Below the pieces are notes generated by a model. It saw nothing but the letters and a program-made list of their open reading frames with translations. It made no database searches and was not told the DNA's origin. From JAIBJN01 sp035461525 (GTDB lineage Bacteria > Actinomycetota > Thermoleophilia > Gaiellales > Gaiellaceae): a stretch of DNA of 64,000 nt. Of the stretch, positions 41,898 to 49,925 are shown piece after piece. The stretch spans positions 15,134-79,133 of the forward strand of contig DATHVD010000046.1 in the NCBI GenBank assembly GCA_035461525.1. Reading direction: 5' to 3'. The position numbers and the translations under genes were made by a program. Numbering within the stretch: the first letter of the stretch is position 1; each line of letters opens with the position of its first letter.

Positions 41898-42694
41898 TCC
41901 GGCGTCACGCCCGTCCAGTACTCGACGCTCAGGGCACCCTGGGCGACGAGCATCTCCAGGCCGTCCACCGTCTCGCAGCCGGCGTCGGCCGCCTCGCAGA
42001 GGAAGCGGGTCCGGGGCGGGTTCGGGATCACGTCCGCGACGATCAGGCCCGGTCGCAGCGACTCCCGGGCGACCGGGACGCGGGCTTCGACGTCCGGGTG
42101 CAGGCCGATCGACGTCGCGTTCACGAGCACGTCGGTCCGGGGCGGGACGGCCAGCTCGCCCTCCCAGGGGATGAAGCGCGCCGCGACCCCGAGCCCGGCG
42201 ACGAGGCCGGACAGCTCGCGGCCGCGCTCCTCGGTGCGGTTGGCGACTCCGATCTCCGCGACGCCCGCGAGCGCCAGCTCGACGGCGATGGCCCGCGCCG
42301 CGCCGCCGGCGCCGAGGACGACGGCGCGCAGACCCGGGGGATCCACGCGCCGCTGCAGCGCCGCGAGGAATCCGCGTCCGTCGGTGTTCTCGCCGACGAG
42401 CTCGCCGTCGCGGGCGACGACGGTGTTGACGGCGCCGATCAGAGCGGCCGACTCGCCCAGCCGGTCGAGGTGCTCGACGACGGCGACCTTGTGCGGCAGC
42501 GTGCAGTGGAAGCCGCGGAAGCCCATCGCCCTCGCCCCCGCGACCGCCGTGCCGAGATCCTCTGGAGCGACCTCGATCGTGAGGTAGCGCCAGTCGAGCC
42601 CGTGGCGGCGGAAGGCCGCCTCGACCATGACCTGCGTCGGGTTCTCGTCGACCGGGCGGCCGAAGAGGGCGACGAGCTCCTGCCGGAACGTCAC
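41855..42694 (-). CDS. Shikimate dehydrogenase-like oxidoreductase (AroE family)
   Basis: 279 residues. Rossmann domain GAGGAARAIAVELA, catalytic Lys69 in CTLPHKVAV and Asp105 in GENTDGRGF are present. The substrate-binding SxS motif near the N-terminus (normally HSxSPxMHN) is replaced by DENPTQVMVEAAF, so shikimate is unlikely to be bound in the usual way. It is the last gene of the hydantoinase operon (GTG overlapping the LacI stop), pointing to a catabolic polyol/keto-acid dehydrogenase rather than aromatic biosynthesis. Confidence 0.82.
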   Translation of the reverse strand: MTFRQELVALFGRPVDENPTQVMVEAAFRRHGLDWRYLTIEVAPEDLGTAVAGARAMGFRGFHCTLPHKVAVVEHLDRLGESAALIGAVNTVVARDGELVGENTDGRGFLAALQRRVDPPGLRAVVLGAGGAARAIAVELALAGVAEIGVANRTEERGRELSGLVAGLGVAARFIPWEGELAVPPRTDVLVNATSIGLHPDVEARVPVARESLRPGLIVADVIPNPPRTRFLCEAADAGCETVDGLEMLVAQGALSVEYWTGVTPDQAVMREALAAIFA

Positions 42695-43701
42695 GGGCCC
42701 CGCTCCTCCGGCGGAGCGCTCGACCCGCGCTCCACGAGCTCGGGCTCGAGCGTGACCGTGCGCGGCGGCCCGGTCTCGCCCGCGAGCCGTGCCTCGAGGA
42801 GGCGGGCGGTCGCCTCTCCCAGCGCGCGACCCGGCTGGCGGACAGTCGTCAGCGGCGGAGAGGTGAAGGCCGCGTAGGCGATGTCGTCGTAGCCCACGAG
42901 GCTGAGGTCCGCCGGCACGGCGACGCCGAGCTCGCCCGCCGCCTTGAGGACGCCCATGGCCAGGAGGTCGTTGCCGGCGCAGAACGCGGTGGGACGGGCG
43001 GGCGAGCGGAGGAGCGTGAGGGCGTGCTCGTAGCCGCTCGCCAGCGTGAACGCGCCGCTGCTCGAGGCCGCGAGCTCCAGGCCGTGTGCCGCGAGCGCCG
43101 CCTCGATCCCGGCGCGCCTCTCCCTCGCGGTTCCGAGTGCCGGATCGCCGTCCAGGTAGCCGATCCGGCCGTGGCCGAGCCGGACGAGGTGCTCCACCGC
43201 GAGCGCCATGCCGGCGCGGTTGTCGCCCACGACCGCGTCGGCCGCGATCGGCACCGGCCGGTCGACGACCACGGTCGGGACCTCGGCCGCGACGACGGCC
43301 AGGAAGTCCAGGTCGCTTCCGGCCGTCACCGCGACGATCGCCGCGTCCACACGCCGCGAGAGGAAGCTCTCGAGGTACCGCCGCTCGCGCTCCGGGTCGT
43401 TCGCCGAGCTGCCGAAGAGCACTGCGTGCTCGACGTCGGCCATGGCCCGCTCCACCTCCCAGATGAGGTCGGCGAAGAACGGGTTCGTCACGTCGGGGAC
43501 GACCATGCCGATCGTCTGCGTGCGCCGGCGGTTGAGGGCCCGCGCGATCGTGTTCGGGCGGTAGTGGAGCGCCGCGATCGCGGCCTCGACGCGGGCGCGC
43601 GTCGCCGGCCGCACGGTGCGCGAGCCCGAGAGGACATGCGAGACGGTGCCGACGGAGACGCCGGCGGTCCGCGCCACGTCGCGGATCGTGCTCCGGCTCA
43701 C
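42691..43701 (-). CDS. LacI-family transcription regulator
   Basis: 336 residues. N-terminal HTH and hinge (STIRDVARTAGVSVGTVSHVLSG, RPNTIARALNRRR) followed by a periplasmic-binding-protein fold (GMVVPDVTNPFFADLIWEVE, GYDDIAYAAFTSPPLTTV). Encoded inside the operon between hydantoinase and AroE-like genes with 4-bp overlaps on both sides. A fitting LacI operator is in front of the operon (47205-47220), so autoregulation by a pathway intermediate is likely. Confidence 0.92.
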   Translation of the reverse strand: MSRSTIRDVARTAGVSVGTVSHVLSGSRTVRPATRARVEAAIAALHYRPNTIARALNRRRTQTIGMVVPDVTNPFFADLIWEVERAMADVEHAVLFGSSANDPERERRYLESFLSRRVDAAIVAVTAGSDLDFLAVVAAEVPTVVVDRPVPIAADAVVGDNRAGMALAVEHLVRLGHGRIGYLDGDPALGTARERRAGIEAALAAHGLELAASSSGAFTLASGYEHALTLLRSPARPTAFCAGNDLLAMGVLKAAGELGVAVPADLSLVGYDDIAYAAFTSPPLTTVRQPGRALGEATARLLEARLAGETGPPRTVTLEPELVERGSSAPPEERGP

Positions 43702-45146
43702 AGCGCGGGTCCGGCGAGGAGCTCCGGGTCGATCCGCCGCGGGAGCCACCGCCCGTCGGCCGGCGTCCCCAGGAGCCGGCCGTCCTCGACGACGACCTTC
43801 CCGCGCAGGACGGTCGTCACCGGCCAGCCGCGTACGTCCCAGCCCTCCCAGGGGCTGTAGTCGGAGTCGTGGTGGAGGTCGTCGAGCGCGATCGTGCGCT
43901 CGGCGTCGGGATCCCAGAGCACCAGGTCGGCGTCGCTTCCCGGCGCGATGACGCCCTTGCGCGGGTAGAGGCCCATGAGCCGTGCGGGGCTCGTGGAGAA
44001 GACCTCGACGAATCGCTCGAGCGGCATCCGCCCGGCCGCGACGCCTTCCGAGTACCCGATCGTGCCCCTCGTCTCGACGCCGACGTGGCCGCCGGGCGTC
44101 GTCTGGATCGTCGCCCCGGCCATCTTCACAGCGAACGAGGTCGTGTACTCGTCGGTGGCGAGCGTCGAGAGCCGGCCGTCGGCGAGCCCCTCCCACAGCG
44201 GCTCCTGGTGGCCGGGCGGCTTCAGCCCCATGCCGATGTGGTACTTCGCCCCGTCGGGCCTCGCGTAGTGGTCGGTGGAGAAGCAGAGGAGGTTGTGCAG
44301 CGTCTCGCCGTAGACAGGGAGGCCGCGGGCCCGGAGCTCGGCGATCGCGTCGAGCGGCTCCCTGCCTCCCACGTGGACGACGTAGAGGCCGGCGCCCGCC
44401 TCCTCCGCCATCCGGGCGACCGAGCGGACGGCGAGCTCCTCTCCGAGCGTCGTGTGCACGAGGCTCACGTTGGCGAGGACGCGGTCCTCGCCCGTCTCGG
44501 CGAGGCGCGCCTCCATGTGCTTGATCAGGTCGTCGTCCTCGGCGTGCACCATCACCATCGCCCCGTGCGCGGCGCACTCTCGCATGACGGCCAGCGCTGA
44601 GCCGTTGTCGATGCGCACGCCCGCCTGTCCGGTCGTCAGGTCGGTGGTGAAGAGCTTCATCGTCGCCGTGCCGTCCTGGACCGCCTCGCCGACGGTGGCG
44701 ATCGTCCGCTCTGACGGGCTCCCGGTGAGCACGGGGTGGAAGCCGAAGTCCGTGTGCGAGCTGCCGGCGAAGACCTCGCGGCGGTGCTCGACGGCGCGGC
44801 CCGCGTGGAACTGCTCCTCGGTCACGTGCACCGCCATGAAGGCGAAGGAGAGGACGGTCGTCGTGCCGCCGAAGATCGCCGCGCGCGTGGCGCCCTCGAC
44901 GCCCTGGAGCCAGACCTCCTCGCCCCCCGACCAGCCGCGGTACATGGGCTCGAAGATGTGCGCGTGCGGCTCGACGCCGCCGGGGAGGACGAGGTTCCCG
45001 GTCGCGTCCAGGATGCGCGCGCCGCCGGCGGGGAGCACGCCCGGCTCGGCCACGGCCGCGATCCGCTCGCCGCTCACCGCGACGTCGAGGAGGGCCGTCC
45101 GGCCCGGCGTGACGACTGTGCCGCCCGTGACGAGCAGGTCGATCAC
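43698..45146 (-). CDS. Dihydropyrimidinase/hydantoinase-family amidohydrolase
   Basis: 482 residues. Cyclic-amide hydrolase with binuclear metal site: HAHIFEP, carboxylated-Lys region TATMKLFTTD, VHAEDDD, YVVHVGG and catalytic Asp in LATDEYTTS. Length and order match D-hydantoinases and dihydropyrimidinases. GTG overlaps the LLM stop. It probably opens a cyclic ureide or imide for the downstream island. Confidence 0.9.
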   Translation of the reverse strand: MIDLLVTGGTVVTPGRTALLDVAVSGERIAAVAEPGVLPAGGARILDATGNLVLPGGVEPHAHIFEPMYRGWSGGEEVWLQGVEGATRAAIFGGTTTVLSFAFMAVHVTEEQFHAGRAVEHRREVFAGSSHTDFGFHPVLTGSPSERTIATVGEAVQDGTATMKLFTTDLTTGQAGVRIDNGSALAVMRECAAHGAMVMVHAEDDDLIKHMEARLAETGEDRVLANVSLVHTTLGEELAVRSVARMAEEAGAGLYVVHVGGREPLDAIAELRARGLPVYGETLHNLLCFSTDHYARPDGAKYHIGMGLKPPGHQEPLWEGLADGRLSTLATDEYTTSFAVKMAGATIQTTPGGHVGVETRGTIGYSEGVAAGRMPLERFVEVFSTSPARLMGLYPRKGVIAPGSDADLVLWDPDAERTIALDDLHHDSDYSPWEGWDVRGWPVTTVLRGKVVVEDGRLLGTPADGRWLPRRIDPELLAGPAL

Positions 45147-46177
45147 GCAGGCCCCTTCCCGAAGCGCGGGAGAACGAGCCGCGCCCACTTCGTGATGCGC
45201 TCCTCGTGCTCGGGCAGCTCCGCGTCGATGGCGCCGTCGAAGTTCCGGGCGCCCGCGTCCATGGCCGCGCGGACCTGGCTCTCGACCTCGTCCGGGGTCC
45301 CGGAGAACACGAAGCGGCGCCGCAGGTACTCGCCGACGCCGAGCTCCTCCGCCAGGCGAGCGTAGCGGGCCTGCTGCTCGGGCGGCACGGCGCCGTGCGT
45401 GCCGAGGTCGTACGCCTGCCCGAGAGCGACGACGCCGTCGCGGTGCTCGTCCGGGACGAAGCGGCCGTCGACGCCCCAGCGCGCGAAGTGGAGCGCGAAC
45501 GCGGTCGCCGCCCAGGCTGCCTTCTCCGCGGCGGCGCCCGGCTCCTCCTCGACGAACCAGAAGCACGTGAACCAGACCTCGATGTCGGCGAGCGTGCGGC
45601 CCGCCTCGCGGGCGCTCCGCTCCAGCACCTCGAGCGAGCTCCGCACCACCTCGGGCGTCACTCCCAGGCCGACGACGACGCCGTCGGCGACCCGCCCGGC
45701 CAGCTCGAGCGAGCGGGGGCCGTGCGCGGAGAGGACGATCGGGATCGAGCGGCCGGCGCCCCAGTCCAGGCGTCCGTCGCGCCCTTCCCAGGCCGCGCGC
45801 CCGTCCCGGAGGAGCGAGCGGACGGCGTGGACGTACTCCTCGAGGACGGCGAGCCGCGCTGCCTTCATCCCCAGGTGCCAGACGCCGGTGCCGCCGGCGC
45901 CGATGCCGAGGTACGTCCGCCCCGGCGCGAGCTCGTCGAGCGTGGCGATCGCGCTCGCCGTCACGACCGGATGGCGGCTGAGCGGGTTCGTGACCCAGGT
46001 GCCGAGCCGGATCCGCTCGGTCGCGCCGGCGACCGCGGCGAGCGTCACCCAGGACTCCCGGAAGAGCGCGGGCGAGTCCCAGATGCCGATGCGGTCGAAG
46101 CCGAGCGCCTCCGCCCGGGCGGCCTCGGCCGCGACGCCGGCCGCCGGGCCGGGGCTGACACTGAAGCCGAAGCTCAT
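45143..46177 (-). CDS. LLM-class flavin/F420-dependent oxidoreductase
   Basis: 344 residues, luciferase-like TIM barrel. FDRIGIWDSPALFRESWVTLAA, RIRLGTWVTNPLSRHPVV and GRTYLGIGAGGTGVWHLG are characteristic, close to the F420-dependent methylene-H4MPT reductase-like subgroup. It may oxidise or open a ring before hydantoinase action (inference from operon order). ATG overlaps the alcohol-dehydrogenase stop. Confidence 0.87.
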   Translation of the reverse strand: MSFGFSVSPGPAAGVAAEAARAEALGFDRIGIWDSPALFRESWVTLAAVAGATERIRLGTWVTNPLSRHPVVTASAIATLDELAPGRTYLGIGAGGTGVWHLGMKAARLAVLEEYVHAVRSLLRDGRAAWEGRDGRLDWGAGRSIPIVLSAHGPRSLELAGRVADGVVVGLGVTPEVVRSSLEVLERSAREAGRTLADIEVWFTCFWFVEEEPGAAAEKAAWAATAFALHFARWGVDGRFVPDEHRDGVVALGQAYDLGTHGAVPPEQQARYARLAEELGVGEYLRRRFVFSGTPDEVESQVRAAMDAGARNFDGAIDAELPEHEERITKWARLVLPRFGKGPA

Positions 46178-47196
46178 GCGATCTCCACCACGGCCTTGAG
46201 GCAGTCCGGGTCCGAGCGTACGGCCTCGAGCGCGTCGCCGAAGCGGCCCAGGCCGAAACGGTGCGTGACGATGCCCTCCGTCCGGACACGGCCGCCGCGC
46301 AGGGCGGCGATCGAGCGCGGGAAGCAGTCCACCTGCGCGAACGACCCCCGGATCGTCAGCTCGCGGCGGTAGACGTCGTACGGGCTCACGTCGATCCGGT
46401 CCTCCGGTCGCGTCACCCCGTACTGGAGGATCGTGCCGCCGTCGCGGGCGAGCCGGACGCAGAGCCGGCTCACCGCGGCCGAGCCGGTCGCCTCGACGAC
46501 CACGTCGAAGCCCTCGTCCGCCCGCTCCCGCAGGAGCGCCAGGTTGCGCTCGGGGTCGTCGCGGTCGAGCACGACCGTCTCGTCGATCCCGAAGGCCTCG
46601 GCTCGCTCCAGCTTGAAGCGGGTCGGCGCCCCCACGGTCACGTGCGTGGCGCCGCCGTGGGCGAGGAGCTGGGCGAGCACGAGCCCGCTCGGGCCGGCGC
46701 CCAGGACGAGCGCGTGCGAGCCGGGCCGCACGTCGATCCGGTCGAGCCCGTGGATCGCGCAGGCGGTCGGCTCCACCATGACGGCCGCGTCGTCGGGGAG
46801 GTCACCGATCGGCAGGCACTGGCCGGCGGGCGCGACCATGTGCTCGGCGAATCCCCCGGGGCCGGTGACTCCGAGCGCTTCGAGCCGCCGACAGAGGAGC
46901 GGCCGTCCTTCCTGGCAGAACGAGCAGCGGCCGCAGCCCGAGTTGCCGTTCACGGCCACCCGCTCCCCGACCTCGAGGCCCTCGACGCCTTCGCCGAGCG
47001 CGTCGACGATGCCGAAGGGCTCGTGCCCGGGGACGAGGGGGAAGCGGGCGAAGAAGTCGCCGTCATGGATGTGGACGTCGGTGCCGCAGATCCCCGTCGC
47101 GGCGAGGGCGACGCGCACCTCGCCCGCGGCGGGCTCGGGCAGCGGCGTCTCGCGAACGGAGAAGTCGCGCGGCGCCTCGTAGACGACCGCCTTCAC
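46174..47196 (-). CDS. Zinc-dependent medium-chain alcohol dehydrogenase
   Basis: 340 residues. Catalytic Zn ligands in TGICGTDVH and PGHEPFG, structural Zn cysteines in GCGRCSFCQEGRPLLC, and Rossmann VLGAGPSGLVLAQLL. Resembles threonine/sorbitol-type dehydrogenases. First gene of the five-gene operon, GTG start 9 bp after the LacI operator. Confidence 0.92.
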   Translation of the reverse strand: MKAVVYEAPRDFSVRETPLPEPAAGEVRVALAATGICGTDVHIHDGDFFARFPLVPGHEPFGIVDALGEGVEGLEVGERVAVNGNSGCGRCSFCQEGRPLLCRRLEALGVTGPGGFAEHMVAPAGQCLPIGDLPDDAAVMVEPTACAIHGLDRIDVRPGSHALVLGAGPSGLVLAQLLAHGGATHVTVGAPTRFKLERAEAFGIDETVVLDRDDPERNLALLRERADEGFDVVVEATGSAAVSRLCVRLARDGGTILQYGVTRPEDRIDVSPYDVYRRELTIRGSFAQVDCFPRSIAALRGGRVRTEGIVTHRFGLGRFGDALEAVRSDPDCLKAVVEIA

Positions 47197-47204
47197 CGGG
47201 CTGC

Positions 47205-47220
47205 GTTGAACCGTTTCAAC
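47205..47220. promoter_or_regulatory. LacI-family operator
   Basis: GTTGAACCGTTTCAAC, near-perfect palindrome with the central CG typical of LacI/GalR operators (one mismatch between the arms). It lies between the -10 region and the GTG of the first operon gene, so repressor binding would block elongation or initiation. Confidence 0.85.
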
Positions 47221-47235
47221 TGTCTCGGCGGCAGC

Positions 47236-47262
47236 ATGCTACGGCGCCCCGGCTGCTGTCAA
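47236..47262 (-). promoter_or_regulatory. Promoter of hydantoinase operon
   Basis: On the - strand TTGACA (47257-47262) and TAGCAT (47236-47241). The 15-bp spacing is short. Transcription would start just upstream of the operator. Confidence 0.5.
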
Positions 47263-47263
47263 C

Positions 47264-47875
47264 TCAGCTCGTGAGCTCGAGGCTCTCGATCATCGCGTCC
47301 AGCACCTCGCGGTTGCGCTCGTAGTCGAAGTCGCCGACGTCGTACGTCGTCGCCACGATCGACTCGTCGCCGACGCCGATCACGTACTGGTACGAGCGCG
47401 TCCCGGGGCCGAGGAGGCCTTCGCCAGTGGACTCGAGCCCGAGCCGCACTGCCGGGTTGCCTCCGAGGTCGAGCTCCTCGCGCTCGACGATCGTGCGCGT
47501 CGGGCTCTCGCCCGTGACCACGTCGAAGGGCGCGGGCTCACGGCTGAAGCCGATGGCGAACTGGATCGCGTCCGTGGCCTCGGGGACGTCGATCGGCTCC
47601 GGGTCGAAGAACGAGCACGGCGGCGCGACGTCGCCCGAGTTCACGTGCCAGTCGGCGGGATAGGAGACCGCGTAGCCCGCCTCCTCGTTCTCGCAGCGCT
47701 CCGTCTCCGTCCTGCCGGCGACGGTCTCGGTCGCGGTCTCGGTCTCTGTGGCCGTCTCGGTCACGACCTCCATCTCGGTCACGGTGTCCGGAGGGGCTGC
47801 GGTCTCCTCGTCGTCGCCGCCGCAGCCCGCGGCGAGGGCGGCCGCGAGGGCGAAGGCGAGCAGGGTGCGTCCCAT
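47264..47875 (-). CDS. Lipoprotein with Thr/Glu-rich linker
   Basis: 203 residues. Signal peptide ending in the lipobox AAGCGG, an extended low-complexity Thr/Glu/Val linker (about 28-58) and a globular C-terminal domain with YAVSYPADWHVNSG and IQFAIGFS. The domain recalls PsbP/MoeZ-like lipoproteins (DUF1795-type) of unknown function. Not obviously part of the catabolic operons. Confidence 0.75.
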   Translation of the reverse strand: MGRTLLAFALAAALAAGCGGDDEETAAPPDTVTEMEVVTETATETETATETVAGRTETERCENEEAGYAVSYPADWHVNSGDVAPPCSFFDPEPIDVPEATDAIQFAIGFSREPAPFDVVTGESPTRTIVEREELDLGGNPAVRLGLESTGEGLLGPGTRSYQYVIGVGDESIVATTYDVGDFDYERNREVLDAMIESLELTS

Positions 47876-47913
47876 CCCCCCGGACGTACCGACCGGGGCG
47901 ATCCCGAAACGTC

Positions 47914-48987
47914 CTACCCGCGGCCGAGCGTCGCGACGAGGCGCTCGCCCGCGAGCGCGTGCGCCGTGCGGCCCTCGCAGCCGGTCATCGTCTCGGCGGC
48001 GAGGAGCGCGTTCAGGATCGCCTCCTCGGTCGCCTCGACGACGGCCTGGAAGAGCGGCGTGATCCAGCAGTTGGAGAGCATGCGGAGGTCCACCTCGCGC
48101 GGGCCTCCCTCCGCGAAGCCGTTCGGCGGCAGGCCGCGGTTGCCGGTGGCGAAGCAGAGGAAGAGGTCGCCGCTGAAGTGCTCCCCCAGGCCGCCGGCGC
48201 GCGCGACGCCCAGCCCGACGCGCTGTGCGAGGCGCTCGCACTGGCCGGGAAGGAGGGGCGCGTCCGTGGCGGCGACCGCGATGATCGAGCCGGCGCCCTC
48301 CTGGTCGAACGCGCCCGGCGACGGCACCTCCCCGACGGGGATCGCCGCCCCGACCGGCACGCCGTTCACGCGCAGCTGCTCACGGCTCCCCTGGTTCGCC
48401 TGGACGAGGACGCCGACGACCCGGCCGCCGGTCTCCTCCACGACCCGCGAGGCCGTGCCGACGCCGCCCTTGAACCCGTGGCAGATCATGCCGGTGCCCC
48501 CGCCCACGTTCCCCTCGGCGACGGGCCCGCCCGAGGCGCGCTCGAGTGCGGCGAAGACGTGCTCCTCGCGGACGTGCCTGCCGTTGACGTCGTTGAGCAC
48601 GCCGTCCCACGTCTCGCCCACGACGGGCAGGCTCCAGAAGGGCGTCTCCGGGCCGCGCGCCCGCACCTCGGCCTCGACGAGCGCGTCGCGGACGACGCCG
48701 ACCGAGTGCGTGTTCGTGAGCCCGATCGCCGAGTGGAGCATCCCGGACTCCCGCACCCACTCGAGACCCGTCACCTCCCCGTTTCCGTTCAGCCGGTGCG
48801 CGCCCGCGAAGACGGGGTCGGCCCAGGGCTCGCCCTCGTGCGGGAGGACGACCGTGACGCCCGTGCGGACGCGCTCGCCCTCGACGAGTGTCGTGTGCCC
48901 GACGCGGACGCCGGCGACGTCCGTGATCGCGTTCAGCTCCCCCGGCGAGAGCGAGCCGATCTCGATGCCGAGCTCCCGCGCCCTCAT
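47914..48987 (-). CDS. P1-family (DmpA/BapA-like) aminopeptidase
   Basis: 357 residues. N-terminal nucleophile hydrolase that self-cleaves. ITDVAGVRVGHTTL and the TNTHSVGVVRDA block match DmpA. The likely autoprocessing site is Gly233|Ser234 in GAGSIIAVAATDAPLLP, Ser234 becoming the nucleophile. Family members release N-terminal residues from D-, L- or beta-peptides. Last gene of the M20-aminotransferase-permease operon (ATGA overlap). Confidence 0.9.
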   Translation of the reverse strand: MRARELGIEIGSLSPGELNAITDVAGVRVGHTTLVEGERVRTGVTVVLPHEGEPWADPVFAGAHRLNGNGEVTGLEWVRESGMLHSAIGLTNTHSVGVVRDALVEAEVRARGPETPFWSLPVVGETWDGVLNDVNGRHVREEHVFAALERASGGPVAEGNVGGGTGMICHGFKGGVGTASRVVEETGGRVVGVLVQANQGSREQLRVNGVPVGAAIPVGEVPSPGAFDQEGAGSIIAVAATDAPLLPGQCERLAQRVGLGVARAGGLGEHFSGDLFLCFATGNRGLPPNGFAEGGPREVDLRMLSNCWITPLFQAVVEATEEAILNALLAAETMTGCEGRTAHALAGERLVATLGRG

Positions 48988-49925
48988 CCCGTCGTGAACT
49001 GGTGGCTCTTGAGCTTGCCCTTCTTGAGCTCGAAGAGCGCGCCGCGGAGGACGCCCTCCGTGTACTCGCTTCCCGGGTTGACGCAGAGCGTGCGCCCGAG
49101 CTCGAACGTCCCCCTGGACTCGTGCAGGTGGCCGTGGAGGCCGAGGATCGGCTGGTGCTCCTCGATCGCCCGGCGGCAGGAGACGCTCCCGACGGGGTGC
49201 ATCTCGACGCCGCCCGCTCCCGCGGTGACCCGGAAGTCCTCGCGGAGCTTGGGCCCGGCGTCGATGCCCGTGTCGTACGGCGGGCAGTGGAAGTTGAAGA
49301 TCGCGCGCGCGGGGTCGTCGAGCCCGGCGATCACCGCCTCGAGCCGGCGGCCGAGCTCGTCCTCCTCGACGTCGCGCGGGCACGCCCACGGCGTCATGTT
49401 CGCGTAGCCGCAGCTCGCCACCGGCGTGCCGTCGGGAAGCTCGACGACCCGGCCCTCGAGGAACTGCACCCAGCCCGTCTCCTCGAGCACCGGGTCGATC
49501 TCCGGCGGGTCGTCGTTGCCCGCGTTCACGTAGCACGGGATCCCCTGGGGGCGCAGGCGCTCGTCGGCGAGCTCGACCCACTGCGCGACGCGCTCGACGA
49601 TGAGGCGGGTGAAGAGCTCCTCGCGCAGGGCGGGGTCGGCGGCGGCCGCCTGCTCCTCCTCCGGCGTGCACCGCCACGCGTAGTAGCCGGTGTTGGCGAT
49701 CTTCTGCACGAGCTCGGCGACCGCCTCGTCGCCCTCGACCTCGAAGGGCTCGCCGAGGAAGCGCCCCCGGTAGCCGCCGTTCGCGGCTACCAGGGGCACG
49801 ATCGCCTTGCCGGTGATGTCGCCGCCGAGCAGGATCGCGTCGGCGTCGTAGAACCCGGCCGCGTTCACGAACTTGCGGAAGCAGCGCTCCGAGCCGTGGA
49901 CGTCGGTTGCGTAGAAGAGGCGCAC
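48984..49925 (-). CDS. Calcineurin-like metallophosphoesterase
   Basis: 313 residues. Metal motifs YATDVHGSERCF, LLGGDITGK, NAGNDD and LHGHLHESRG are complete. Such enzymes cleave phosphomono- or diesters. GTG overlaps the permease stop. Its role in an amide-catabolism operon is unclear. Confidence 0.85.
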   Translation of the reverse strand: MRLFYATDVHGSERCFRKFVNAAGFYDADAILLGGDITGKAIVPLVAANGGYRGRFLGEPFEVEGDEAVAELVQKIANTGYYAWRCTPEEEQAAAADPALREELFTRLIVERVAQWVELADERLRPQGIPCYVNAGNDDPPEIDPVLEETGWVQFLEGRVVELPDGTPVASCGYANMTPWACPRDVEEDELGRRLEAVIAGLDDPARAIFNFHCPPYDTGIDAGPKLREDFRVTAGAGGVEMHPVGSVSCRRAIEEHQPILGLHGHLHESRGTFELGRTLCVNPGSEYTEGVLRGALFELKKGKLKSHQFTTG

